Origin: Rhodobacteraceae bacterium HLUCCA08
GTDB taxonomy: Bacteria; Pseudomonadota; Alphaproteobacteria; Rhodobacterales; Rhodobacteraceae
Length of the DNA: 64,000 nt
Direction: 5' to 3'
Assembly (NCBI GenBank): GCA_001314655.1
Contig: LJSF01000016.1
Location: forward strand, 124,001 to 188,000
In this document: one piece after another, positions 1-7,139 of the stretch
How positions within the stretch are numbered: position 1 is the stretch's first letter
Layout of the letters: each line of letters begins with the position of its first letter
Made by a program: the position numbers and the translations under genes
Notes under the pieces: generated by a model
Databases searched by the model: none
What the model was told of the DNA's origin: nothing
What the model saw: only the letters and a program-made list of their open reading frames with translations

Positions 1-2
1 AG

Positions 3-887
3 GACACGACCACCGGAACGCCGATCCAGCTGATGATCCGCAACACCGACCAACGGTCCAGGGATTACGGAGAGATCGCCGAAACCTTTCGCCCCGGCCA
101 TGCCGACATCACCTATTGGCAGAAATACGGGATCCGCGACTATCGCGGCGGCGGGCGGTCCTCGGCTCGGGAAACCGCCGCCCGGGTCGCCGCCGGCGGC
201 GTCGCGCGCGCGGCGATCAAGGCACTGGCGCCAGCTGTCACGATCAAGGGCTACATGGTCCGGATGGGTGAAAAGACCATCGATCGCGCCCGTTTCGACT
301 GGGACGCGATCGACACCAATGATTTCTGGTGCCCCGATCCCGGCGTGATCGAGGATTGGACCGATTACCTCAACTGGCTGCGCAAGGATGATCACAACTC
401 GGTCGGCGCGGTGATCGAGGTCGTGGCGCGCGGTGTCCCGGCCGGTATCGGCGCGCCGGTTTATGCCAAGTTGGACACTGATCTGGCCGCCGCGATGATG
501 TCGATCAACGCCGTCAAAGGCGTCGAGATCGGCGAAGGCATGGCCGCCGCCGCCCTGACCGGCCGCGACAACGCCGACGAGATCACGATGGGTCCGAACG
601 GGCCGGACTATTCCAGCAACCACGCCGGCGGCATCCTGGGCGGGATCAGCACCGGGCAGGACATCGTCGTACGGTTCGCGGTCAAGCCGACCAGCTCCAT
701 CCTGTCGCCGCGCAAGTCGATCCGCAAGGACGGCACCGCGACCGAGGTGATCACCAAGGGCCGCCACGACCCCTGCGTCGGCATCCGCGCGGTCCCGGTG
801 GGCGAAGCGATGATGGCCGCCGTGATCCTCGATCACCTGCTGCTTGACCGGGGCCAGACCGGAGGGGTCCGCGGACCCATCGGCTGA
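3..887 (+). CDS. aroC: Chorismate synthase, 5'-truncated by window edge
   Basis: This enzyme makes chorismate from 5-enolpyruvylshikimate-3-phosphate, the last step of the common aromatic pathway, and uses reduced FMN. The frame is open from base 3, and the first visible residues ([10 protein letters not shown], then [12 protein letters not shown]) match the family's internal TGTP and RNTDQRS region, so about 70-80 N-terminal residues lie before the window. Other conserved stretches are [38 protein letters not shown] and KGRHDPC. The reading frame ends 3 bases before the next start, so it is probably co-transcribed with the AEC transporter. The first in-frame ATG, at 33, is internal and not the true start. 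Confidence 0.97.
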   Translation, partial: DTTTGTPIQLMIRNTDQRSRDYGEIAETFRPGHADITYWQKYGIRDYRGGGRSSARETAARVAAGGVARAAIKALAPAVTIKGYMVRMGEKTIDRARFDWDAIDTNDFWCPDPGVIEDWTDYLNWLRKDDHNSVGAVIEVVARGVPAGIGAPVYAKLDTDLAAAMMSINAVKGVEIGEGMAAAALTGRDNADEITMGPNGPDYSSNHAGGILGGISTGQDIVVRFAVKPTSSILSPRKSIRKDGTATEVITKGRHDPCVGIRAVPVGEAMMAAVILDHLLLDRGQTGGVRGPIG

Positions 888-890
888 CCC

Positions 891-1832
891 ATGGGCACGA
901 TCCTCGGGATCACCCTGCCGATCTATGTCGTGGTCGCCCTGGGCTATGTCACCACCAGGCGCGGGCTGTTCGATCCGGCCGATCTGCAAGTGATGGGGCG
1001 CTATGTGCTGAACATCGCCCTGCCGGCACTGCTGTTCCATGCCACCGCCAGCCGCGACATCGCCCAGATCCTGCATCCGGGCTACATGGTCGCGATGGCC
1101 GGGGCCGGGCTGGTCACCGCTGCGCTCACCTATGCCTGGTTCAGCGCCACGGGCGCCGACCCGACCCGCCGCGCCGCGGGCGTGATGGGCGCGACCTGCC
1201 CGAACTCGGCCTTCGTCGGCTACCCGGTGATGCTTCTGGCCTTTCCCGACCAGGCGGGGCTGGTCCTGGCGCTCAACACCACGGTCGAGAACCTGCTGAT
1301 CATCCCGCTGTCGCTGGTCCTGTTCGAATTGTCGAAACCCGATGCCGGCGGGTCCCTTGGCCGCAAGGTCGCCAAGGCGCTCGCCGGTGTTTTGGCCCGC
1401 CCCTACATGATCGGCCTGCTGGCGGGCCTGGCCTGGTCGCTGGCCGGCCTGCCGCTGCCGGAGGCCGCCGACCGGACGCTGGGCATCCTCGGCGCCTCGG
1501 CCGCCGCGCTGTCGCTGTTCGTGATCGGCGGCACCCTGTCGGGCCTGTCGCTCGAAGGCAACCGCCCCGCCGCGCTCCAGACCGCCCTGGCCAAGCTGCT
1601 GCTGCATCCGGCGATCATGGCGCTGATGGTGCTGCTCGTTCCCCTGGCCGGCCTTGCCCTGTCGCCAGAAATGGCGACGATCGCGATCCTGTCGGCGGCG
1701 ATGCCGATCTTCGGGATCTACACGATCCTGGCCCAGGATATCGGCCGCCAGGGCATGGCCGCGCTGGCGATCACCCTGACAACGCTCGGCGGCTTCGCGA
1801 CGATCAGCGCGGCACTCTGGCTGCTGCTGTGA
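891..1832 (+). CDS. AEC family permease (auxin efflux carrier type)
   Basis: This 313-residue protein is almost entirely hydrophobic, with about ten predicted membrane segments in two halves joined by a short polar linker near residues 145-160. That layout fits the auxin efflux carrier (AEC) family of secondary transporters. The substrate cannot be read from sequence; family members often export organic acids such as malate or malonate. The start is 3 bases after the aroC stop, which suggests translational coupling. The stop codon overlaps an 11-bp perfect inverted repeat. Confidence 0.85.
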   Translation: MGTILGITLPIYVVVALGYVTTRRGLFDPADLQVMGRYVLNIALPALLFHATASRDIAQILHPGYMVAMAGAGLVTAALTYAWFSATGADPTRRAAGVMGATCPNSAFVGYPVMLLAFPDQAGLVLALNTTVENLLIIPLSLVLFELSKPDAGGSLGRKVAKALAGVLARPYMIGLLAGLAWSLAGLPLPEAADRTLGILGASAAALSLFVIGGTLSGLSLEGNRPAALQTALAKLLLHPAIMALMVLLVPLAGLALSPEMATIAILSAAMPIFGIYTILAQDIGRQGMAALAITLTTLGGFATISAALWLLL

Positions 1833-1858
1833 CTGCTGACAGGCCGGTGTCAGCAGTC
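1831..1858 (+). terminator. Perfect 11-bp inverted repeat after AEC gene
   Basis: GACTGCTGACA (1831-1841) and TGTCAGCAGTC (1848-1858) are perfect inverted copies around a GGCCGG loop. The left arm overlaps the TGA stop of the upstream gene, and the right arm ends 32 bases before the GST start. There is no T-tract, so it may be a 3'-end stabiliser or an operator for the GST gene rather than a classical rho-independent terminator. Confidence 0.45.
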
Positions 1859-1890
1859 CCGTGCTAGGATGTCCGCAAAGGAGCCCGGCC

Positions 1891-2508
1891 ATGATCACCT
1901 TCTACCATTCGCCCAATTCCCGCTCGACCACAGTCGCGACCGCCATCGAAGAGATGGGCGTGGGCGACCGGATCACGACCAGAATCGTCACTATTCCACG
2001 CCAAGACGGCTCTGGCGGCCGCGATCCGGACAATCCGCATCCCGAAGGCAAGGTGCCGATCCTGGATCATGACGGCGCCATCATCTGGGAACGCCCGGCG
2101 ATCCTGACCTACCTGTCGGACCTGTTCCCCGATGCCCCCGCGACCCGTGCCGTCGGCCATCCCGAACGCGGGCCGTTCCTGTCCTGGCTGGCCTATTACG
2201 GCGACGTGGTGGAACCGGTGATGATCCTGCGCGCGGCCGAGATCGAGCATCCCTACCTCACCGCCGGGCTGCGCGGTTATGACGAAGTGGTCGACCGGCT
2301 GTCGCAAACCCTGTCGGACGGGCGCGACCACCTCTTGACCGGCGGCTTTTCCACCGCCGACCTTCTCATGGCCTCGCCCTTCATGTGGCTGCGGGATTTC
2401 CTGCCCGATGATCCGACGATCACCGCCTGGTTCGACCGTGTCGCCACCCGCCCCGCCGTCACACGTCTGGCCGAACGCGACGCCGAGGATATCAAGCGGC
2501 TGTTCTAG
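1891..2508 (+). CDS. Glutathione S-transferase family protein
   Basis: The 205-residue product has the cytosolic GST layout. An N-terminal thioredoxin-like half begins ITFYHSPNSRS and contains a GKVPIL cis-proline loop and a WERPAILTYL segment. A helical C-terminal half contains a FSTADLLMASPF segment. The start was set at 1891 because AAAGGAG lies 8-10 bases upstream, although the frame extends further 5'. The substrate is unknown; it probably conjugates or reduces small electrophiles with glutathione. A long imperfect palindrome follows the stop directly. Confidence 0.85.
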   Translation: MITFYHSPNSRSTTVATAIEEMGVGDRITTRIVTIPRQDGSGGRDPDNPHPEGKVPILDHDGAIIWERPAILTYLSDLFPDAPATRAVGHPERGPFLSWLAYYGDVVEPVMILRAAEIEHPYLTAGLRGYDEVVDRLSQTLSDGRDHLLTGGFSTADLLMASPFMWLRDFLPDDPTITAWFDRVATRPAVTRLAERDAEDIKRLF

Positions 2509-2509
2509 G

Positions 2510-2604
2510 GCGTGTCGTGTCCGATCGGCGTCACCAAGCAACAAGAAACGCGTTCGACCAAAAACAGAGGCCGCGTTCTTTTGTTTCGGATTGAACCCGA
2601 CACG
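2510..2604. repeat. Long imperfect palindrome between convergent genes
   Basis: The outer arms GCGTGTCG (2510-2517) and CGACACGC (2597-2604) are exact complements. Further in, AAGAAACGCG pairs imperfectly with CGCGTTCTT, so the whole 95-base stretch can fold back on itself. It starts one base after the GST stop and lies before the 3' end of the convergent EamA gene. It could act as a bidirectional terminator or be a REP/MITE-like dispersed element. Only one copy is seen here. Confidence 0.5.
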
Positions 2605-2723
2605 CTCCAGGCCGTCGCCGCGTTCAGCGCGTCATCCAAAAGGCCCTGATCCCGGCCTCTCTGGCGGCGGCGGCCAGCCGGCGCAATCGGTTGGCCCTGA
2701 AACGCTGGCATCCAGACCCTTCG

Positions 2724-3611
2724 TCACGTTTGCGCGGGCTTTTGTTTCGCCAGTTGCACCGCAAGGATCCCGGCGGTGATGATCGCCACGCCGCTCAGAT
2801 CCCAGCGGCTCAATCGCTCGCCCAGGAACAGCGAGGCGATGAACACGCCGAAGAACGGGGTCAGGAAATGGAACACCGCCGCCCGTACCGCGCCGATCCG
2901 ATGGACCAGCAGGAACCAGACCAGCGTCGCCGCCAGCCCCGGCACCAGCACCGTATAGGTGAAGGCCACGCCCAATTGCCAGGTCCAGTCGATCACCAGC
3001 GTCTCGAACAGCAACGCCGGGACCCATAGAACGGCGCTGCCGATCAGCATCTGCAGGCCCACGATCATCAGGAAATTACCCCCCGACGACGCGCCGCGCA
3101 CCATCAACGTCGCCACCGTCAGCGACACCACCGCGACGATGCACAGCAGAACGCCGAACAGATCCGCACCGCCCTGCAGCCGCGCCCCCATGATCAGCGC
3201 GACGCCCGCGACCCCGGCCACCAGCCCGGCCACCCCCAGCCGGGGCATCGTCTCGCGAAAGATCAGCCAGCCCGCCAGCGCCACCAGCAGCGGCATCGAC
3301 GATGCGATGATCGCCGCCAGCGACGCCTCGACCGTCTGCATCGCGACGAAGTTCAGGCCCAGATACAGCCCGTTCTGACAAATCCCGAACACTGCCGTGG
3401 CGATCCATTGCCGCCGTGTCAGGCTCCAGGACTGGCCCAGTGCGCGGGCGATCCCGACCCCGATCAGACCCGAGATCAGGAACCGTATCGCAAGGGCGTG
3501 CAGGGGCGGTGCATGGGCCACGATCACCCGCGCCGAAGTGAAGGCCGAGGCCCACATCACCCCGAAGGCCACGCCCATCACGATGGCGACGATATCGAAC
3601 CGGTTCTTCAT
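2724..3611 (-). CDS. EamA/DMT family exporter
   Basis: This 295-residue inner-membrane protein has ten predicted helices in two EamA repeats. The first half carries SAFTSARVIV and LAIRFLISG, and the second half has FLTPFFGVFIASLFLGERLS, the usual C-terminal EamA motif. It belongs to the drug/metabolite transporter superfamily and probably exports a metabolite or amino acid; specificity cannot be read. It is monocistronic by spacing and convergent to the GST gene. Two more EamA proteins are present (19707-20645 and 51895-52818) and are not close copies of it. Confidence 0.88.
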   Translation of the reverse strand: MKNRFDIVAIVMGVAFGVMWASAFTSARVIVAHAPPLHALAIRFLISGLIGVGIARALGQSWSLTRRQWIATAVFGICQNGLYLGLNFVAMQTVEASLAAIIASSMPLLVALAGWLIFRETMPRLGVAGLVAGVAGVALIMGARLQGGADLFGVLLCIVAVVSLTVATLMVRGASSGGNFLMIVGLQMLIGSAVLWVPALLFETLVIDWTWQLGVAFTYTVLVPGLAATLVWFLLVHRIGAVRAAVFHFLTPFFGVFIASLFLGERLSRWDLSGVAIITAGILAVQLAKQKPAQT

Positions 3612-3736
3612 CTTGGCAAGAAAACTCCCCCCGGAGGGTCCGCTACAGGCCGCACCCCGTCCGGAACAGTGAGATCACGTTCCGCTGGCGGAATAAAGAG
3701 CGCCGCGGCAGCGGCACCATTCGACAGCAACCACCA

Positions 3737-3763
3737 CGAAAAAGGGCCGCCCAAGGGCGACCC
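3737..3763 (-). terminator. Rho-independent terminator of the HU-like gene
   Basis: Read on the minus strand, a GC-rich stem (GGGTCGCCC with GGGCGGCCC, one G-T pair) is followed by CCCTTTTTCG. It lies 24 bases after the stop of the HU-like gene. Confidence 0.8.
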
Positions 3764-3786
3764 CTTCACCATCCGTGGCGCTCCGC

Positions 3787-4077
3787 TCAGGAGTTCACGC
3801 TGTCCTTCAGAGCCTTGGCGATGGTCATCTTGACCACCTTGTCGGCATCCTTCTTGATCTGTTCGCCGGTGGCCGGGTTGCGCACCATGCGCTCGGGGCG
3901 CTCGCGGCAATAGATCTTGCCCACGCCGGGCAGGGTCACGGCACCGCCGCCGCTGACTTCCTTGGTGATGATGCCGGTCACGGCATCCAGCGCGGCGCTG
4001 GCGGTTTTCTTGTCGGCGCCCATATCGTCGGCGATGGCAGCGACGAGCTGGGTTTTGGTCATCGGCTTGCTGGCCAT
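3787..4077 (-). CDS. HU-family DNA-binding protein
   Basis: This 96-residue histone-like protein has the HU/IHF fold: an N-terminal helical dimerisation part (MTKTQLVAAIADD) and a beta-arm region with the diagnostic proline near RNPATGEQI. It would bend DNA and help organise the nucleoid. The start at 4077 is chosen because AAGGAG precedes it; an upstream in-frame extension of 12 residues lacks a ribosome site. A good minus-strand promoter and a terminator bracket it, so it is a single-gene unit. HU versus IHF-like cannot be settled by eye, but HU is more likely. Confidence 0.92.
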   Translation of the reverse strand: MASKPMTKTQLVAAIADDMGADKKTASAALDAVTGIITKEVSGGGAVTLPGVGKIYCRERPERMVRNPATGEQIKKDADKVVKMTIAKALKDSVNS

Positions 4078-4121
4078 GTTCGGTCTCCTTCTCTGCCCGG
4101 TCTTGGGCCTCAATACCCGCT

Positions 4122-4150
4122 ATTTAACGGTATATTGCGTGTTTCCACAA
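4122..4150 (-). promoter_or_regulatory. Promoter of the HU-like gene
   Basis: On the minus strand TTGTGG (4150-4145) and TTAAAT (4127-4122) are separated by 17 bases in a locally AT-rich stretch, 45 bases upstream of the start codon. Spacing and composition fit a sigma70-type promoter. Confidence 0.55.
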
Positions 4151-4213
4151 CGAATTGGTGTGCCTGGCAAGAGGAAAACAGCATTTAGACGGTGTTTTCG
4201 GCGCGAATCAGCC

Positions 4214-5692
4214 TCAGAGAAAGGCCGTTTCCTCGAAAGAGCGCAGTTTCCGACTGTGAATCCGCTCCAACGGCATGTCGCGCAGGATCTCCATCGCATG
4301 GATTCCGATCTTCAGATGCCGCGCCACCTGGGTCTTGTAGAAATCGGACGCCATCCCGGGCAGCTTCAATTCGCCATGCAGCGGCTTGTCGCTGACGCAT
4401 AGCAAGGTGCCGTAGGGCACCCGGAACCGGAATCCGTTGGCGGCGATCGTGGCGCTTTCCATGTCCAGCGCGATCGCACGGCTCTGGCTCAAGCGCTGCA
4501 CCGGGCCGGTATGTTCACGCAGTTCCCAGTTGCGGTTGTCCAGGGTCGCCACCGTCCCGGTCCGCATCAGCCGTTTCAGTTCATAGCCTTCCAACTCGGT
4601 CTCGCGCGCCACCGCCGTTTCCAGCGCGATCTGGATCTCGGCCAGGGCCGGGATCGGCACCCAGACCGGCAGATCGTCATCCAGCACCTTGTCCTCGCGC
4701 AGGTAACCATGGGCCAGCACGAAATCCCCCAGCCGCTGCGAATTGCGCAAGCCCGCGCAATGCCCGACCATGATCCAGGCATGGGGCCGCAGCACGGCGA
4801 TATGGTCGGTCGCGGTCTTGGCGTTGGACGGGCCGACGCCGATATTGACCAGCGTCACCCCGGCATTGCCCTCGCGCTTGAGGTGATAGCTGGGCATCTG
4901 CGGCATCTTCTCGGGCACGCTCAGCGGCGCGTCCGGATCGGTAATCACCTGGTTGCCGGGGGCGACGAAGGCGGTATAGCCGCTGTCCGGGTCGGCCAGC
5001 ATGGCGCGCGCATAGGCCTCGAATTCATCGACATAGAACTGGTAGTTGGTGAACAGCACGTGGTTCTGGAAATGCTCGGCCGCGGTGGCGGTATAGTGCT
5101 GCAGCCGGGCCAGCGAATAGTCGATCCGCGGCGCGGTAAAGGGCGCCAGCGGGCCCGATCCGTCATGATGCCGGTAGCCGACCCCGTTGACGATATCGTC
5201 ATGGGTCACCGCCAGGTCGGGCACATCGAACACGTCGCGCAGGATATAGTCCATCGCCCCTTCCTGCGGCACTGTCACCGTACCGGTGACAGCGAAATGC
5301 ACCGGCATCGGCGTGTCCGATATGCCCACCACCACCGGCAGGCCGTGGTTCTCGATCAGCAGGCGGATCTGCTGGATCAGGTAGCCTGCGAACAGGTCCG
5401 GCCGGGTGATCGTCGTCGAATAGGTGCCGGGCCCGGCCACATGGCCGAAACTCAGCCGGCTGTCGGTCTGGGCATAGGTCGTCGTGGCAAAGCTGATTTC
5501 GGGGTAGAAGGCGCGAAACCGCGTATCGGGCCGGGCGCCACCGGCATTGTCCCGAAAAGCGTCGACCAGGAAATCGACCGACAGCGCATAAAGCTCCTGC
5601 AACCGTTCCACCGCGGCCGCCGCATCGGTAAAGGCCTCGGGCGCCGGCACGGGCGGCGTCACCACCGGCAGATTGGCATCGGACAGAATCAT
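4214..5692 (-). CDS. amn: AMP nucleosidase
   Basis: This 492-residue enzyme hydrolyses AMP to adenine and ribose-5-phosphate and so tunes the adenylate pool. It has the N-terminal AMN-specific domain (RFRAFYPEI, then TTTITRPDLF) and a C-terminal purine nucleosidase/phosphorylase-like domain. The latter carries VNIGVGPSNAKTATDHI, WIMVGHCAGLR and DMESATIAANGFRF, in which the Glu is the expected purine/ribose-binding residue. The start at 5692 follows GGAGGCGCGCCG. The length agrees with the family (about 480-490). The gene is divergent from the acyl-CoA operon, sharing a 189-bp control region. Confidence 0.95.
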   Translation of the reverse strand: MILSDANLPVVTPPVPAPEAFTDAAAAVERLQELYALSVDFLVDAFRDNAGGARPDTRFRAFYPEISFATTTYAQTDSRLSFGHVAGPGTYSTTITRPDLFAGYLIQQIRLLIENHGLPVVVGISDTPMPVHFAVTGTVTVPQEGAMDYILRDVFDVPDLAVTHDDIVNGVGYRHHDGSGPLAPFTAPRIDYSLARLQHYTATAAEHFQNHVLFTNYQFYVDEFEAYARAMLADPDSGYTAFVAPGNQVITDPDAPLSVPEKMPQMPSYHLKREGNAGVTLVNIGVGPSNAKTATDHIAVLRPHAWIMVGHCAGLRNSQRLGDFVLAHGYLREDKVLDDDLPVWVPIPALAEIQIALETAVARETELEGYELKRLMRTGTVATLDNRNWELREHTGPVQRLSQSRAIALDMESATIAANGFRFRVPYGTLLCVSDKPLHGELKLPGMASDFYKTQVARHLKIGIHAMEILRDMPLERIHSRKLRSFEETAFL

Positions 5693-5881
5693 CGGCGCGC
5701 CTCCTTCATCGGGGTTGAAAAAAACGCCGCGGGGTTCGGCGCGGCGCGGTCGGGCTTGGGTAAGGATCGTGTCATGCCCGAATGTGTCCACTTTCCCGAA
5801 AACCCGCAAGAGCGACCCGCCGTCGATTTTCACTGGCCGGACCGCGCCGCCTGTGCTTGCCTTCGGATCAGAGGAGCAGCG

Positions 5882-7045
5882 ATGACGACCTATGGCCTGA
5901 GCGACGAACACGGGATGATCGCGGATACCGTCCGCCGCTTCGTCGAAAACGAAATCTACCCCCACGAAGACCTTGTCGACCGCAGCGGTGAAGTCCCGCA
6001 AGAGATCGCCGACGAGATCAAGCGCAAGACCCGGGACCTGGGGTTCTACGCCTGCAATTTCCCCGAAAGCGTCGGCGGCGCCGGTCTGAATCACCTCGAA
6101 TTCGCGCTGGTCGAGCGCGAGCTGGGCCGCGGCTCCATGGCGCTGACGCATTTTTTCGGGCGGCCCCAGAACATTCTGATGGCCTGCCGGGGCGATCAGC
6201 GCGAACGGTACCTGCTGCCCGCGGTGCGCGGCGAGCGGATGGACGCGCTGGCCATGACCGAACCGGGCGCCGGATCCGACGTGCGCGGCATGACCTGCAG
6301 CGCCCGGCGTGACGGCGGCGACTGGGTGCTGAACGGGACCAAGCACTTCATCTCGGGCGCCGACCACGCCGATTTCGTGATCGTTTTCGTCGCCACCGGC
6401 GAGGATCAGACCCCGCGCGGGCCGAAAAAGCGGATCACCACCTTTCTTGTCGACCGGGGCACGCCCGGCTTCACCATCCGCGACGGCTACCGCTCGGTCA
6501 GCCATCGCGGTTACAAGAACATGATCCTCGACTTCGACGAGTGCCGCCTTCCGGACGCGCAGGTGCTGGGCGAGGTCGACGGCGGCTTCGAGGTGATGAA
6601 CGAATGGCTCTATGCCACCCGGATCACCGTCGCCACGATGAGCGTCGGGCGCGCCCGGCGGGTATTCGACTACGCGCTGGGCCATGCCGCGACGCGCGAG
6701 CAATTCGGCCAGAAGATCGGCAGGTTCCAGGGTGTGTCCTTCCAGATCGCCGACATGATCACCGAAATCGACGCCGCCGACCTGCTGACCCTGGCCGCCG
6801 CCGACCGGCTGGATCGGGGCCTGCCCGCGAACCGTGAAATCGCCAGCGCGAAACTCTTTGCCTCCGAAATGCTCGCCCGCGTGACCGACACGGCGATCCA
6901 GATCCATGGCGGAATGGGGCTGATGGACGATTTGCCGCTGGAGCGGTTCTGGCGCGATGCACGGGTCGAGCGGATCTGGGACGGCACCTCCGAGATCCAG
7001 CGCCACATCATCAGCCGTGACCTGTTGCGGGCGCTTGGGGCGTGA
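5882..7045 (+). CDS. Acyl-CoA dehydrogenase family protein, Asp at catalytic Glu site
   Basis: This 387-residue FAD enzyme is of the acyl-CoA dehydrogenase family. It has the N-terminal helical domain, the AMTEPGAGSDV signature near residues 125-134, a middle beta domain (GTKHFISGA) and the C-terminal motif IHGGMGLMDD. In the usual catalytic stretch (YEGT) it reads WDGT, placing Asp367 where the base Glu is expected. The alternative base position used by isovaleryl-CoA dehydrogenase also appears not to be Glu (Thr246 by my alignment). The start at 5882 is preceded by AGAGGAG. It leads a three-gene operon with a CoA ligase and a crotonase, resembling the carnitine (Cai) set. The substrate is unknown. 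Confidence 0.88.
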   Translation: MTTYGLSDEHGMIADTVRRFVENEIYPHEDLVDRSGEVPQEIADEIKRKTRDLGFYACNFPESVGGAGLNHLEFALVERELGRGSMALTHFFGRPQNILMACRGDQRERYLLPAVRGERMDALAMTEPGAGSDVRGMTCSARRDGGDWVLNGTKHFISGADHADFVIVFVATGEDQTPRGPKKRITTFLVDRGTPGFTIRDGYRSVSHRGYKNMILDFDECRLPDAQVLGEVDGGFEVMNEWLYATRITVATMSVGRARRVFDYALGHAATREQFGQKIGRFQGVSFQIADMITEIDAADLLTLAAADRLDRGLPANREIASAKLFASEMLARVTDTAIQIHGGMGLMDDLPLERFWRDARVERIWDGTSEIQRHIISRDLLRALGA

Positions 7046-7048
7046 TGG

Positions 7049-7135
7049 GGTTTCGACGCCTTCGGCGCCGACCGGGGCGAGGGGCGCCGCCCCGCGCGCT
7101 CTCCGGGATATTGCCGGCCCAAAGAAGCCGGGGCG
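7049..7135 (+). repeat. Dispersed intergenic repeat, copy A
   Basis: This 87-base element contains the block gaccggggcgaggggcgc, a GC-rich stem, a GGGATATT segment and a final AAAGAA-n-CCGGGGCG. A second copy lies at 22940-23030 in the opposite orientation with the same order of blocks. Copy A begins 3 bases after the dehydrogenase stop and ends 4 bases before the next start codon, so it makes up nearly the whole 94-base spacer. Confidence 0.8.
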
Positions 7136-7139
7136 CGTG

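Noticed and set aside
5774-5881. In-frame N-terminal extension of the acyl-CoA dehydrogenase from ATG 5774
   Set aside because: ATG 5882 has a good AGAGGAG and gives the family N-terminus; the extension has no family similarity and lacks a ribosome site.
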